This document shows positions 1 through 9,355 of a stretch of DNA of 64,000 nt, in pieces. The translations under genes were made by a program, and so were the position numbers. A model generated the notes under the pieces. The model ran no database searches and was not told the origin of the DNA. It saw nothing but the letters and a program-made list of their open reading frames with translations. Within the stretch, counting starts at the first letter, position 1. Every line of letters starts with the position of its first letter. Source of the DNA: Streptomyces sannanensis (GTDB lineage Bacteria; Actinomycetota; Actinomycetes; Streptomycetales; Streptomycetaceae); assembly GCF_039536205.1 (NCBI RefSeq), contig NZ_BAAAYL010000001.1:5890001-5954000 (forward strand), given 5' to 3'.

Positions 1-995
1 GCCGCCGTGTCGTCTGGCTCACGCCCGTGCTGCGGCCACAGGCCCTGGGGGCGGAGCAGCATGACGACGATGAGCAGCACGCCGAACACGAAGAACCGGT
101 AGTCGGCCAGGTCCCGCAGCAGCTCGGGGAGCAGGCTGATGAAGACGGCGCCGACCACGACACCGCGGGTGGAGCCCATGCCGCCGAGCACGACCGCCAT
201 CAGGACGAGGGCGGACTGCAGGAACGTGAAGCTGGCCGGGGAGACCGCCGAGAGCTGGGCGGCGAACAGCACCCCCGAGAGCCCTCCCCAGACCGCGCCC
301 GCGACATAGGCGGCCAGCTTGACCCGGTACGTATTGATTCCGCTGGCTTCGGCCGCGTCCTCGTCCTCCCTGACGAACCGCCAGGCGCGCCCGATACGGG
401 AGCGGCCGAGCCGGGCGGCGAACAGCACCGCGACCGAGACGATCACCACGGTGGTGTAGTAGAAGGTGACCGGATCCGAGAGCGTGTCGCCGAGCAGCCC
501 CGGTATGCCGTAGATCCCCGAAGGGCCGCCGGTGATGTCCAGGTTGTTGGCGACGATCCGGATGATCTCCCCGAAGCCGAGGGTGACGATCGCCAGATAG
601 TCGCTGCGCAGCCGTAGCGTCGGGCCTCCGATCACCACTCCGGCCACCACCGTCACCAGAACGACGACCGGCACGGTGGCCAGGAGCGGAACCTCCATCC
701 GCGTGGCGAGTATCCCGCCGGTGTACGCGCCGACGGCGAGGAAGGCGGCGAAGCCCAGGTCGAGCAGGCCGCAGTAGCCGACGACGATGTTCAGACCGAC
801 GGCGAGCATCACGAAGACGGCCGCGCTGGTCATCACGTTCAGGGCGTACGGGGTGGCAGTCACGAACGGGGCCAGCAGGCCGATCGCGAGCCCGCCCCAG
901 CCGAGCCTCCGGTTCTCCAGCAGCCGTGTGACGACCGAGGGTCCGCGCCCCCTGACCGGCTTGACCGGTGGGTTCTGGTTCTGGACGGCCGTCAT
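1..995 (-). CDS. livM: Branched-chain amino acid ABC transporter permease LivM (partial)
   Basis: Inner-membrane permease of a LivHM-type importer, cut at its 3' end by the window edge. Translation from an ATG at 995 gives a hydrophobic multi-span protein. It carries the LivM-typical stretch around GLNIVVGYCGLLDLGFAAF, followed by TLRLRSDYLAIVTLGFGEI and the GRAWRFVREDEDAAEASGI loop that contacts the ATPase. The stop of the upstream permease and this start overlap as TGATG, so the two are translationally coupled. The two ATPase genes (livG, livF) that normally follow would lie off the left edge. Family assignment is firm; the exact substrate (branched-chain amino acids, amides or urea) cannot be read from sequence. 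Confidence 0.9.
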   Translation of the reverse strand, partial: MTAVQNQNPPVKPVRGRGPSVVTRLLENRRLGWGGLAIGLLAPFVTATPYALNVMTSAAVFVMLAVGLNIVVGYCGLLDLGFAAFLAVGAYTGGILATRMEVPLLATVPVVVLVTVVAGVVIGGPTLRLRSDYLAIVTLGFGEIIRIVANNLDITGGPSGIYGIPGLLGDTLSDPVTFYYTTVVIVSVAVLFAARLGRSRIGRAWRFVREDEDAAEASGINTYRVKLAAYVAGAVWGGLSGVLFAAQLSAVSPASFTFLQSALVLMAVVLGGMGSTRGVVVGAVFISLLPELLRDLADYRFFVFGVLLIVVMLLRPQGLWPQHGREPDDTA

Positions 996-1885
996 CACAC
1001 GCGCTCCGTCACACGCTCGCCGAGCAGGCCGGTGGGCCGCACGGTCAGGAAGAGGATGAGGAAACCGAAGGCGAACACGTCGCGCCATTCGCCGCCGAAC
1101 CAATCGGTGCTGAAGGACTCCAGCAGACCGAGGACGATGCCGCCGAGCATGGTGCCCTTCATGTTGCCGATGCCGCCGATGACCGCAGCGGTGAACGCCT
1201 TGAGCCCGATGATGAAGCCCATCAGGAAGTCGATCTTCCCGTAGTACGCGCCCGCCATGACTCCGGCCGCTCCGGCCAGGGCCGAACCGATGAAGAACGT
1301 ACGGGAGATGACCGCGTCGACGTCGATGCCCATCATCAGACAGGCCTTCGGGTCCAGCGCGATGGCGCGCATCGCCCGGCCCTGGCGGCTGCGCATGACG
1401 AGGGCGTTGAGCGCCACCATCAGACCGACGGCGACCACCATGAGCACGAGCTGCTGAACGGTGATCTTGGCGCCGAGCACCGACAGGCCAGTACCGTCGA
1501 GGCGTACCGGATAGACCTGCGGGTTGGGTCCCGCGAAGATGCGGACCCCGTACTCCAGCGCGAACGACGCGCCCACCGCGGTGATGAGCAGCGACAGCCG
1601 CGGCGCACTGCGCAGCGGCCGGTAGGCGACCCGCTCCAGAGCGACGCCGCTCAGGCCGGTCACCAGCATCGTCAGCACGAGCACCACGAACAGGGCGATC
1701 AGCGAACCGCCAGGGATCTCGCCGAACGTGCCGAGCAGCGCGAATCCCGAGAACGCTCCGAGCATGTAGAGGTCGCCGTGGGCGAAGTTGAGCAGCTTGA
1801 TGACCCCGTAGACCATGCTGTAGCCGAGGGCGACCAGTGCGTAGAACGAGCCGACGAACAGCCCGTTCCAGATGAGCTGTGCCAT
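995..1885 (-). CDS. livH: Branched-chain amino acid ABC transporter permease LivH
   Basis: Second permease of the importer, 296 residues, the usual size of LivH. It has about eight hydrophobic segments and the family signature GVIKLLNFAHGDLYMLGAF near the N-terminus. The conserved cytoplasmic loop includes SRQGRAMRAIALDPKACLMM and the GIGNMKGTMLGG segment. An AGGGG ribosome site lies just before the ATG at 1885, 15 bases downstream of the substrate-binding protein gene, and the gene overlaps livM by one base. It is the middle gene of a binding protein-permease-permease operon. Confidence 0.93.
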   Translation of the reverse strand: MAQLIWNGLFVGSFYALVALGYSMVYGVIKLLNFAHGDLYMLGAFSGFALLGTFGEIPGGSLIALFVVLVLTMLVTGLSGVALERVAYRPLRSAPRLSLLITAVGASFALEYGVRIFAGPNPQVYPVRLDGTGLSVLGAKITVQQLVLMVVAVGLMVALNALVMRSRQGRAMRAIALDPKACLMMGIDVDAVISRTFFIGSALAGAAGVMAGAYYGKIDFLMGFIIGLKAFTAAVIGGIGNMKGTMLGGIVLGLLESFSTDWFGGEWRDVFAFGFLILFLTVRPTGLLGERVTERV

Positions 1886-1900
1886 GCGAACCCCTCCGGG

Positions 1901-3097
1901 TTACTTGAGGGAGTCCTGCAAGGCGAACTTGCCGTTCTTGACGGTGAGGATCACGAATCCGCCGTTGCTCAGCGTGTGGTCGGCGGTGAACTTGAGCGGA
2001 CCGGAGAAGATCTGGAAGCCGTTCAGGCCCTCGAGGGCCTTGGTGATCTTGTCACCGTCGGTGCTGCCGGCCTTCTTGATGGCCTCGGCGGCGACCCGTA
2101 CGGCGTCGTAGGACTGGGTGGAGTACGGGCCGGGTTCGGAGCCGAACTTCGCCTTGTAGGCGGCGATCCAGCTCTCGGCGCCCGGAGTGGTGTCGGGGGT
2201 CTGGGTCATGGTCGCGTGGACGCCCTCGCCGTTCGCGTCGCCCGCGATCTGGACGAGCTTCGCATCGACCGAGCCGTCACCGACGAGGAACTTGCCCTTG
2301 TAGCCCGCCTGGCGGAACTGACGGATCAGCAGACCGCCCTCCTGGTAGTACCCGGTCCAGTAGACGTAGTCGGGATTCGACTTCAGCACGCTGGTGACGT
2401 TCGGGCTGTAGTCGCTCTCACCGGGGTTGACCGAGTCCTGGGCGGCCTTGGCCGGAGCACCTCCGCTGCCCAGCTTGGCGGCGGTGAGATCGGCGATGTC
2501 CTTGGAGTAACTGGTGTTGTCGTCCATGACGGCGACCTTCTTGGCCCCGTCCTTGGTCAGCCACTGGACCGCCGCGGCCGCCTGCTGGCTGCCCGTGCCG
2601 TTGATGAGGAAGACATGGTCGAGGCGCTGCTCGACCAGCTCGTTGGAGTTGGCCGCCGGAATGATCATGGGGATCTTCTGCCTGCCGAAGACCGGCAGGG
2701 TGGGCAGCGTGGCGCCGGAACAGTAGCCGCCGACCGAGACGGCCGCACCTGCCGCGACCAGCTTGTTGGCCGCCGCGACCGCGGTCTTCGGATCGCAGGC
2801 GTCGTCCTCGACCTGCAGCTTCAGCTTCCTGCCGAGCACGCCGCCCTTGGCGTTGATCTCGTCGATCGCAAGCTGCGCCCCGTTCTTCATGTACGGACCG
2901 ATGTCCGCGCTGCTGCCGGACAGCGGGATGTCCATCCCGAGCACGATCGGGCCATTGTCCTTGCCCGCTGAGCCGCTGCCCAGTCCGTTGCAGCCGGTGG
3001 CGGCCAGAGCAGTGACTGCGAGCACCGAGGTCAGCGCCATGGCCCTGGATCTCGTGCGGGTGGTGGAGAGCGGAACGGGGATGGCGGATCTCGTCAT
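1901..3097 (-). CDS. Branched-chain amino acid ABC transporter substrate-binding lipoprotein
   Basis: Extracytoplasmic receptor of the importer, 398 residues, Periplasmic_binding_6/LivJ type. Residues 1-36 are a lipoprotein signal: Arg-rich n-region, hydrophobic MALTSVLAVTALAATGC, lipidated Cys about residue 36. The mature part starts with GPIVLGMDIPLSGSSADIGP and includes the typical VEDDACDPKTAVAAANKLV and QSYDAVRVAAEAI segments. It is the first gene of the liv operon, and about 590 bases of non-genic DNA lie upstream. A shorter product could begin at the internal Met about residue 20, but the longer n-region is reasonable for a signal peptide. Confidence 0.92.
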   Translation of the reverse strand: MTRSAIPVPLSTTRTRSRAMALTSVLAVTALAATGCNGLGSGSAGKDNGPIVLGMDIPLSGSSADIGPYMKNGAQLAIDEINAKGGVLGRKLKLQVEDDACDPKTAVAAANKLVAAGAAVSVGGYCSGATLPTLPVFGRQKIPMIIPAANSNELVEQRLDHVFLINGTGSQQAAAAVQWLTKDGAKKVAVMDDNTSYSKDIADLTAAKLGSGGAPAKAAQDSVNPGESDYSPNVTSVLKSNPDYVYWTGYYQEGGLLIRQFRQAGYKGKFLVGDGSVDAKLVQIAGDANGEGVHATMTQTPDTTPGAESWIAAYKAKFGSEPGPYSTQSYDAVRVAAEAIKKAGSTDGDKITKALEGLNGFQIFSGPLKFTADHTLSNGGFVILTVKNGKFALQDSLK

Positions 3098-3162
3098 GGG
3101 GCGCTCCTGCTGGGCCTTGTGAAGGGTGGGCGGAGTACGTGATCACGGGGCACTTGTGCTGT

Positions 3163-3689
<527 letters not shown>

Positions 3690-6600
3690 ATGTCCAGCAT
3701 GCGCAGACCCGTGAGTGGCTGTCGGCAGCCGGGGCGTCGGCAGTCACGGTCTTTGGCTTCGTTGCTGACGGGCTGTCTGCTGTTCTGGGCGGGCGGTACG
3801 TTGCCGCTGCTCGGTGCCGCGCCTGCCCACGCCGACGAGACGACGATCTCGGTCGATACTCTCCGTACCGGCTGGGATGCGAACGAGCCCGGTCTGGCGC
3901 CCGGTCAGGTGTCCAGCTCCGACTTCGGGCAGCAGTTCTCCACCACCGTGGACGGCCAGGTCTACGCCCAGCCGCTGGTGGCCGGGAAGACGGTCGTCGC
4001 GGCCACCGAGAACGCGAAGGTCTACGGGCTGGACTCGGCCACCGGGAAGATCAACTGGTCGGTGGACCTCGGTGCGCCGTGGCCGGCCTCGGCGATCGGC
4101 TGCGGGGACCTGACACCGAACATCGGGGTGACCGCGACTCCCGTGTACGACCCGGCCACCAAGACCGTCTACCTCACCTCGAAGATCAACGACGGTCCCG
4201 ACACCAAGCACCCCAACTGGTACGTCCACGCGCTGGACGTGACCACTGGTGCCGAGCGCAGCGGCTGGCCGGTGAAGGTGCAGGGCGCGCCGGTGAACGA
4301 CCCCGGCCACCCGTTCAACGCGTTCACCGCCGGCCAGCGCCCGGGCCTGCTGCTGATGGGCGGATCGGTCTACGCGGCCTTCGCCTCGCACTGCGACATC
4401 GGCCCCTACGTCGGCTATGTGCTGGGCGTCAACACCACGACCCGCAGCACCACCCTGTGGGCCACCGAGGACTCCTCCGCCAACGGCAAGGCCGGCATCT
4501 GGATGAGCGGCGGCGGCCTGGTCTCCGACGGACCGGGCCGGATCCTGCTCTCCACAGGGAACGGCACCACCCCCGCACCCGGCCCCGGCTCGCAACCGCC
4601 GGGCCAGCTGTCCGAGTCGGTGGTCCGACTGGGCGTCAACAGCGACGGCACCATGTCCGCCCAGGACTTCTTCAGCCCCAGCAACGCCTCGACCCTCGAC
4701 CAGAACGACACCGACTTCGGCTCGGGAGCCCCGGTGGCCCTGCCCGGCCCGGTCTTCGGCACGGCCCAGCACCCCCACCTTCTGGTACAGGCCGGCAAGG
4801 ACGGCCGGCTCTTCCTCCTCGACCGGGACAACCTCGGCGGCCGCAGCCAGGGGCCCGGTGGTACCGATGCGGTGCTCGGCACCTTCGGTCCGTACGAGGG
4901 TCTCTGGGGACACCCGGCCGCGTACGGCGGCGAGGGCGGCTATGTGTACCTGATCGGCAGCGGCGGTCCGCTGCGGGCCTTCGCCTACGGCGTCACCGGC
5001 ACGGGCCTGCCCTCGCTGACCAGTACCGGCGCGAGCGCCGGCAGATTCGGCTACACCTCGGGTTCGCCCGTGGTGACCTCCACCGGCACCACACCGGGCT
5101 CCGCCCTCGTCTGGGCGGTCTACTCCGACGGCTCCAACGGCGCCAACGGCCAGCTGCGCGCATACGACGCCGTACCGGTGAACGGAACGCTGAAACTGCG
5201 CTGGTCCGCCCCGATCGGCACCGCGTCCAAGTTCTCCGTGCCCGCCACCGACGGCGGACGTGTCTACGTCGGCACCCGGGACGGCCATGTGCTCGCCTTC
5301 GGCCGCCCGTCCAACGCCGCGCTGATCGGCAACCCGGTGGACTTCGGCAAGGTACCCGTGGGCAGCACCGGCACGGCCACGGCCAAGGTCACCGCAACCC
5401 GTGATGTGACGATCACGGCGGTGCGTACGCCGGCCGGCAGCAAGTTCTCCGCCGCGCCCACCGGTCTGCCGGTCACCCTGCACACAGGAGACACCTATTC
5501 GGTGCCGGTCTCGTTCTCACCGACCACGAGCGGGGCGGACAGCTCCGTGCTGACCCTCACCACCGATCTCGGCGCGATCGGCCTCGGCCTGACCGGCTAC
5601 GGCACCCAGGCAGGCCTCACCCCCGTCCCGTCCACGCTGGCCTTCGGCACGGTGGCCACCGGAACGACCAAGACCCTGGGAGTGGGCTTCACGAACACCG
5701 GCACCACGGCCGAGACCATCTCGGCCGTCAGCCCCCCGAACGCCCCCTTCAGCGCCACCGGCCTGCCTGCCAACGGCACCGTCGTCCAGCCCCAGCAGTC
5801 CGTCACCGTCCAGGTGACGTACACCCCCACGGCCGCCGGTGACAACTCCGGGACGCTCTCGGTCACCGGGCAGCACGGCACCGCGACCGTGAGCCTGACC
5901 GGTACGGCGGTGGCCGGCAAGGCACATCTGACGGTCACTCCCACCTCCACCGACTTCGGGGAAGTGCCGGTCGGGCAGTCGGTCACCAAGACCTTCGACA
6001 TCAGCAACACGGGCAACATCCCACTCACCATCACCAAGGCGGCACCGCCCGCCGCCCCGTTCCAGGTGAGCAATCCGCTGAGCGAAGGGCAGGTCATCGG
6101 CCCGGACGACGTGGTGCACCAGGCGGTCACCTTCTCCCCGACCTCCATCGGTACGGCCTCCGGCACGTACCAGCTCACCTCCGACGACGGCCGGGGGCCG
6201 CAGAACGAAACACTCACCGGCACCGGGACCGGATCCGGGCCCGCCGGAGTCAGCATCCCGGCGCCCGGGGCGGGCGGCTGGAAGCTCAACGGATCCGCGC
6301 GGCTCTCCGGCAACGACCTCCAGCTCACCCAGACCGGCGCATGGCAGGCGGGCTCCGCCGTCTTCCCCGTCCCCGTGCTCACCGACGGCCTTGAGGCGAA
6401 GTTCAGTACCGTCATCGGCGGCGGCACCGGCGCCGACGGCCTCACTTTCAGCCTGCTCGACCCGGCCAGGGCCACCCCGAGCGCGTTGGGCGCCAACGGC
6501 GGGGGCCTCGGCTGGTCGGGACAGGCGGGCGTGGCGATCACCTTCGACACCTACCGCAACGCCAACGACCCGTCGTCGAACTTCGTCGGCATCGCCACCG

Positions 6601-7439
6601 CGGGAAGCGGTTCCGCCCTCACCTACGCGGCGACCACCACCGCCGTGCCCAATCTGCGCTCGGGCGTCCATGCCGTCTCCGTTTCCGTCTCCGGGACCAC
6701 CCTCACGGTCTCCATGGACGGCACCCGGCTGCTGCGGACCACGGTGCCCTCGCTGAGCCCGACAGCCCTGCTGGCCTTCACCGGCGCCAACGGCCAGGTG
6801 ACCGACATCCACACGGCTCGGGATGTGGCGATCACCGCGACGTCGTACGCCGTACCGCCGCCCGGGCCCAACGGCTGGACGCTCAACGGCTCCGCCGTAC
6901 TGTCCGGCACCGACCTGGTCCTCACCAAGACCGTCCCGTACACCGCCGGCTCCGCCATCCAGGGCACCGCCGTACCGTCGGCGCACCTGCGGGCGAGCTT
7001 CACCGCAGCGATCGGCGGCGGCAGTGGCGCCGACGGCATGGCCCTGCTGCTGCTCGACCCGTCCAAGGCGACCCCCACCGCGCTGGGCGCGAACGGCGGA
7101 GGCCTCGGCTACTCGGGGCTGCCGGGCATCGCCGTCACTCTGGACACCGTCCGCAACGGCAAGGACCCCTCGTCCAACTTCGTCGGAGTGGCCACCAGCG
7201 GCAGCGGCTCCACACTGCAGTACGTGGCCACCTCGACCGCCGTTCCCCCCTTGCGGACCGGCACCCATACGGTCGACGTGACGGTGACGACCGCCGGGCA
7301 CCTGCTGGTCCGCATCGACGGCACGCCGGTCATCGACGCCGCGGTCACCCTGCCGCAGAACGTACTGGTCGGGTTCAGCGGCGCCACCGGCGGATGGACG
7401 GACAACCACACGGTCAGCGGCGTCAAGATCGCTTACTGA
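3690..7439 (+). CDS. Secreted PQQ-type beta-propeller / Hydin-like / double L-type lectin-domain protein
   Basis: A 1249-residue exported protein. An ATG at 3690 with GGTGGAGAG before it gives an Arg-rich n-region, a hydrophobic core and AAPAHA-DE cleavage about residue 48. Residues about 50-540 contain propeller-blade repeats (GQVYAQPLVAGKTVVAATEN, AKVYGLDSATGKINW, GRVYVGTRDGHVLAF). Residues about 540-850 hold three Ig-like ASPM/SPD-2/Hydin (choice-of-anchor D) domains, each starting like VDFGKVPVGSTGTA. Residues about 853-1050 and 1053-1249 are two closely similar legume-lectin-like domains with GADGLTFSLLDP and ALGANGGGLG motifs. The protein probably binds carbohydrate or matrix outside the cell. 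No LPXTG or C-terminal anchor is visible. A strong terminator follows. Domain calls are by pattern; the biological role is unknown. Confidence 0.85.
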   Translation: MSSMRRPVSGCRQPGRRQSRSLASLLTGCLLFWAGGTLPLLGAAPAHADETTISVDTLRTGWDANEPGLAPGQVSSSDFGQQFSTTVDGQVYAQPLVAGKTVVAATENAKVYGLDSATGKINWSVDLGAPWPASAIGCGDLTPNIGVTATPVYDPATKTVYLTSKINDGPDTKHPNWYVHALDVTTGAERSGWPVKVQGAPVNDPGHPFNAFTAGQRPGLLLMGGSVYAAFASHCDIGPYVGYVLGVNTTTRSTTLWATEDSSANGKAGIWMSGGGLVSDGPGRILLSTGNGTTPAPGPGSQPPGQLSESVVRLGVNSDGTMSAQDFFSPSNASTLDQNDTDFGSGAPVALPGPVFGTAQHPHLLVQAGKDGRLFLLDRDNLGGRSQGPGGTDAVLGTFGPYEGLWGHPAAYGGEGGYVYLIGSGGPLRAFAYGVTGTGLPSLTSTGASAGRFGYTSGSPVVTSTGTTPGSALVWAVYSDGSNGANGQLRAYDAVPVNGTLKLRWSAPIGTASKFSVPATDGGRVYVGTRDGHVLAFGRPSNAALIGNPVDFGKVPVGSTGTATAKVTATRDVTITAVRTPAGSKFSAAPTGLPVTLHTGDTYSVPVSFSPTTSGADSSVLTLTTDLGAIGLGLTGYGTQAGLTPVPSTLAFGTVATGTTKTLGVGFTNTGTTAETISAVSPPNAPFSATGLPANGTVVQPQQSVTVQVTYTPTAAGDNSGTLSVTGQHGTATVSLTGTAVAGKAHLTVTPTSTDFGEVPVGQSVTKTFDISNTGNIPLTITKAAPPAAPFQVSNPLSEGQVIGPDDVVHQAVTFSPTSIGTASGTYQLTSDDGRGPQNETLTGTGTGSGPAGVSIPAPGAGGWKLNGSARLSGNDLQLTQTGAWQAGSAVFPVPVLTDGLEAKFSTVIGGGTGADGLTFSLLDPARATPSALGANGGGLGWSGQAGVAITFDTYRNANDPSSNFVGIATAGSGSALTYAATTTAVPNLRSGVHAVSVSVSGTTLTVSMDGTRLLRTTVPSLSPTALLAFTGANGQVTDIHTARDVAITATSYAVPPPGPNGWTLNGSAVLSGTDLVLTKTVPYTAGSAIQGTAVPSAHLRASFTAAIGGGSGADGMALLLLDPSKATPTALGANGGGLGYSGLPGIAVTLDTVRNGKDPSSNFVGVATSGSGSTLQYVATSTAVPPLRTGTHTVDVTVTTAGHLLVRIDGTPVIDAAVTLPQNVLVGFSGATGGWTDNHTVSGVKIAY

Positions 7440-7445
7440 GGGCTT

Positions 7446-7475
7446 GGCCGGGGTTGCTGCGCTCCAACCCCGGCC
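7446..7475 (+). terminator. Intrinsic-type terminator after the lectin gene
   Basis: Perfect 11-bp inverted repeat: GGCCGGGGTTG at 7446-7456, 8-base loop, CAACCCCGGCC at 7465-7475. It begins six bases after the TGA. There is no T-run, as is common in Streptomyces. Confidence 0.7.
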
Positions 7476-7707
7476 TCTGCGCCGTCGGCGCCGGCATCGG
7501 AGGCCTGTCCGACCACGGCTGCGCAGGCGGAATCGCCCTGGCTTCGTGACGGAGAGCTGGGCAGGGGCTTCCGCCGCTTGTGCGGCGTGCCACGGGGATT
7601 CCGCGGACATTGCGTTCGCCGTCCAGTCATGAGCACAAGGAGGCATCGGGCTTACCGCATGACTCAAGCAAGTTGACCAAGGAGGTGCGTGACAGGAGGC
7701 GTCGGAC

Positions 7708-7960
7708 GTGGAACCGACTGCGGAGATCGGCGCGATGCGGGAGGAGACGGGTGATCCGGCGCACTAGGTGGGGGAGTTCCGCCGGGCGACGCTGCCGGCG
7801 CCGGTCTCCGGTGGCGGATTGATGTCGGGGGAGCAGGGCGGTGTCCGGTGGATCTACGCGTTCACGGACGAAGAGGCGTCCTACGGCGAGCAGCTCAAGG
7901 ACGGGGTGGACGGTCTCCGGATCGATCCGCAGTGCGGCGAGCTCCCGCCGGCGCCGGAGG
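7708..7960 (+). pseudogene. SseB-like protein remnant with premature stop
   Basis: From a GTG at 7708, preceded by AGGAGG, the frame reads 19 codons (VEPTAEIGAMREETGDPAH) to a TAG at 7765. It continues in the same frame as VGEFRRATLPAPVSGGGLMS then EQGGVRWIYAFTDEEA. That pattern is the N-terminus of the SseB-like family common in Streptomyces. Similarity fades after about codon 80. One in-frame nonsense codon plus loss of the C-terminal part indicate a dead gene. Confidence 0.5.
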
Positions 7961-8232
7961 CCGGCCGTCGCACTCTGGTAGGGGCACTGTCACGATCCCC
8001 GTGTCGTGCTCGGGTACTGCCGTCGCGGCTGACAACGCGGCCTGGTCGATGCGCTGATGTGCCCGCTGCCCGAGATCACAGGCGGGGCCCTTCCTGACAC
8101 GGGCGCCGGAATGCTTCCCACCCGCCGGTTTCTCCGACCGCTGCCCGGACGAACCCCCATCCCCGCATCGTGCTGCAGCCATGTGATCGGAACCACACAC
8201 TTCGGATTTGCCAGGCATACGCAGGCTGCGCA

Positions 8233-8251
8233 TAAGGTAAGGCTCGCCTAA
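8233..8251. promoter_or_regulatory. Iron box (DmdR/DtxR-type operator)
   Basis: The 19-mer TAAGGTAAGGCTCGCCTAA is an imperfect palindrome centred at 8242. It closely matches the actinobacterial iron box consensus (TTAGGTTAGGCTCACCTAA). It lies 36 bases before the ATG of the siderophore-binding lipoprotein, where DmdR1-Fe2+ would block transcription of the importer operon when iron is plentiful. Confidence 0.8.
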
Positions 8252-8286
8252 TAATTGTTGAAGCTGCATCAACACGGAGCCTTGCC

Positions 8287-9333
8287 ATGTCTCTTCGGCG
8301 CCGCGGTATCACCGTTGTCGCTCTCACTGTTGCCGCCGCGCTCTCGCTCACAGCGTGCGGTGGCTCCTCCGACAGCGCGAAGGACGCCGCGAAACCCACC
8401 GCCGCGGCCGCGGACCAGCAGAAGTCCGTCTCCAAGGACGGCAAGGACTTCGCGAGCGCAGCCGAGAAGACCGCCGCGATGGGCACGGACGCCAAGCCGG
8501 GCGAGTGGCCGCGCACCATCACGCACGCCATGGGCAAGACCGAGATCAAGGCCGAGCCGAAGCGCGTGGTCGTCCTGGACGTCGGCGAGCTCGACAATGT
8601 GGTGTCGTTGGGCATCGATCCCGTCGGCCTCGCGCCCACCGAGGGTTCCCAGGGCCTGCCTTCGTACCTGAAGGACGCCGGCAACCCGAAGAACATCGGC
8701 ACCATCAACAACCTCAACCTCGAAGCGATCGCAGCGCTCAAGCCCGACCTGATCCTCGGCAGCCAACTGCGCGCCGCCGACAAGTACGACGAGCTGTCGC
8801 AGATCGCGCCGACCGTCTTCTCCATCCGCCCGGGCTTCACGTGGAAGGAGAACTACCTCCTCAACGCGGCCGCCCTCGACAAGACCGCCGAGGCGAAGGC
8901 GAATCTCGCCAGGTACGACAAGAAGGTCAAGGCTCTGGGCGAAAAGCTCGGCGATGACAAGCCGACGGTCTCGATGGTCCGTTACATGCCCGAGGGCAAG
9001 ATCCGCCTCTACGGCAACGCCTCGTTCATCGGCACCATCCTCAAGGACGCGGGTATCCCGCGCCCGAAGAACCAGGACATCGAGGACCTCGCCGCCGAGA
9101 TCAGCGCCGAGAACATCGACCAGGCCGACGCGGACTACATCTTCACCGGCGTCTACGGCGACCCGAAGGCCACCGACAAGGCCACGGCGCAGGACAACCC
9201 GCTGTGGAAGAACCTGAAGGCGGTCAAGGCCGGGCACGCGTACGACGTTCCGGACGAGACCTGGTACCTGGGCCTGGGTGTCACCGCCGCCGAGCAGGTC
9301 GTCGCCGACCTGGAGAAGTACCTCACCAAGTAG
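8287..9333 (+). CDS. Iron-siderophore ABC transporter substrate-binding lipoprotein
   Basis: Receptor of a ferric-siderophore importer, 348 residues, FepB/FhuD (PeripBP class III) family. The signal peptide MSLRRRGITVVALTVAAALS runs into LTAC, with the lipidated Cys at residue 24. The family motifs include PKRVVVLDVGELDNVVSLGI, IAALKPDLILGSQLRAADKYDEL and IAPTVFSIRPGFTWKEN. The C-terminal part has the usual long helix and second alpha/beta lobe. A GGAG ribosome site precedes the ATG and an iron box lies upstream. First gene of a four-gene operon with two permeases and an ATPase. The siderophore itself cannot be deduced. Confidence 0.93.
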   Translation: MSLRRRGITVVALTVAAALSLTACGGSSDSAKDAAKPTAAAADQQKSVSKDGKDFASAAEKTAAMGTDAKPGEWPRTITHAMGKTEIKAEPKRVVVLDVGELDNVVSLGIDPVGLAPTEGSQGLPSYLKDAGNPKNIGTINNLNLEAIAALKPDLILGSQLRAADKYDELSQIAPTVFSIRPGFTWKENYLLNAAALDKTAEAKANLARYDKKVKALGEKLGDDKPTVSMVRYMPEGKIRLYGNASFIGTILKDAGIPRPKNQDIEDLAAEISAENIDQADADYIFTGVYGDPKATDKATAQDNPLWKNLKAVKAGHAYDVPDETWYLGLGVTAAEQVVADLEKYLTK

Positions 9334-9355
9334 CGGACGCAGGGAGACCCCGAGA

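Noticed and set aside
968..2971. 667-codon plus-strand frame opposite livH and livJ
   Set aside because: Shadow of two well-supported genes; repetitive His/Glu/Arg-rich product.
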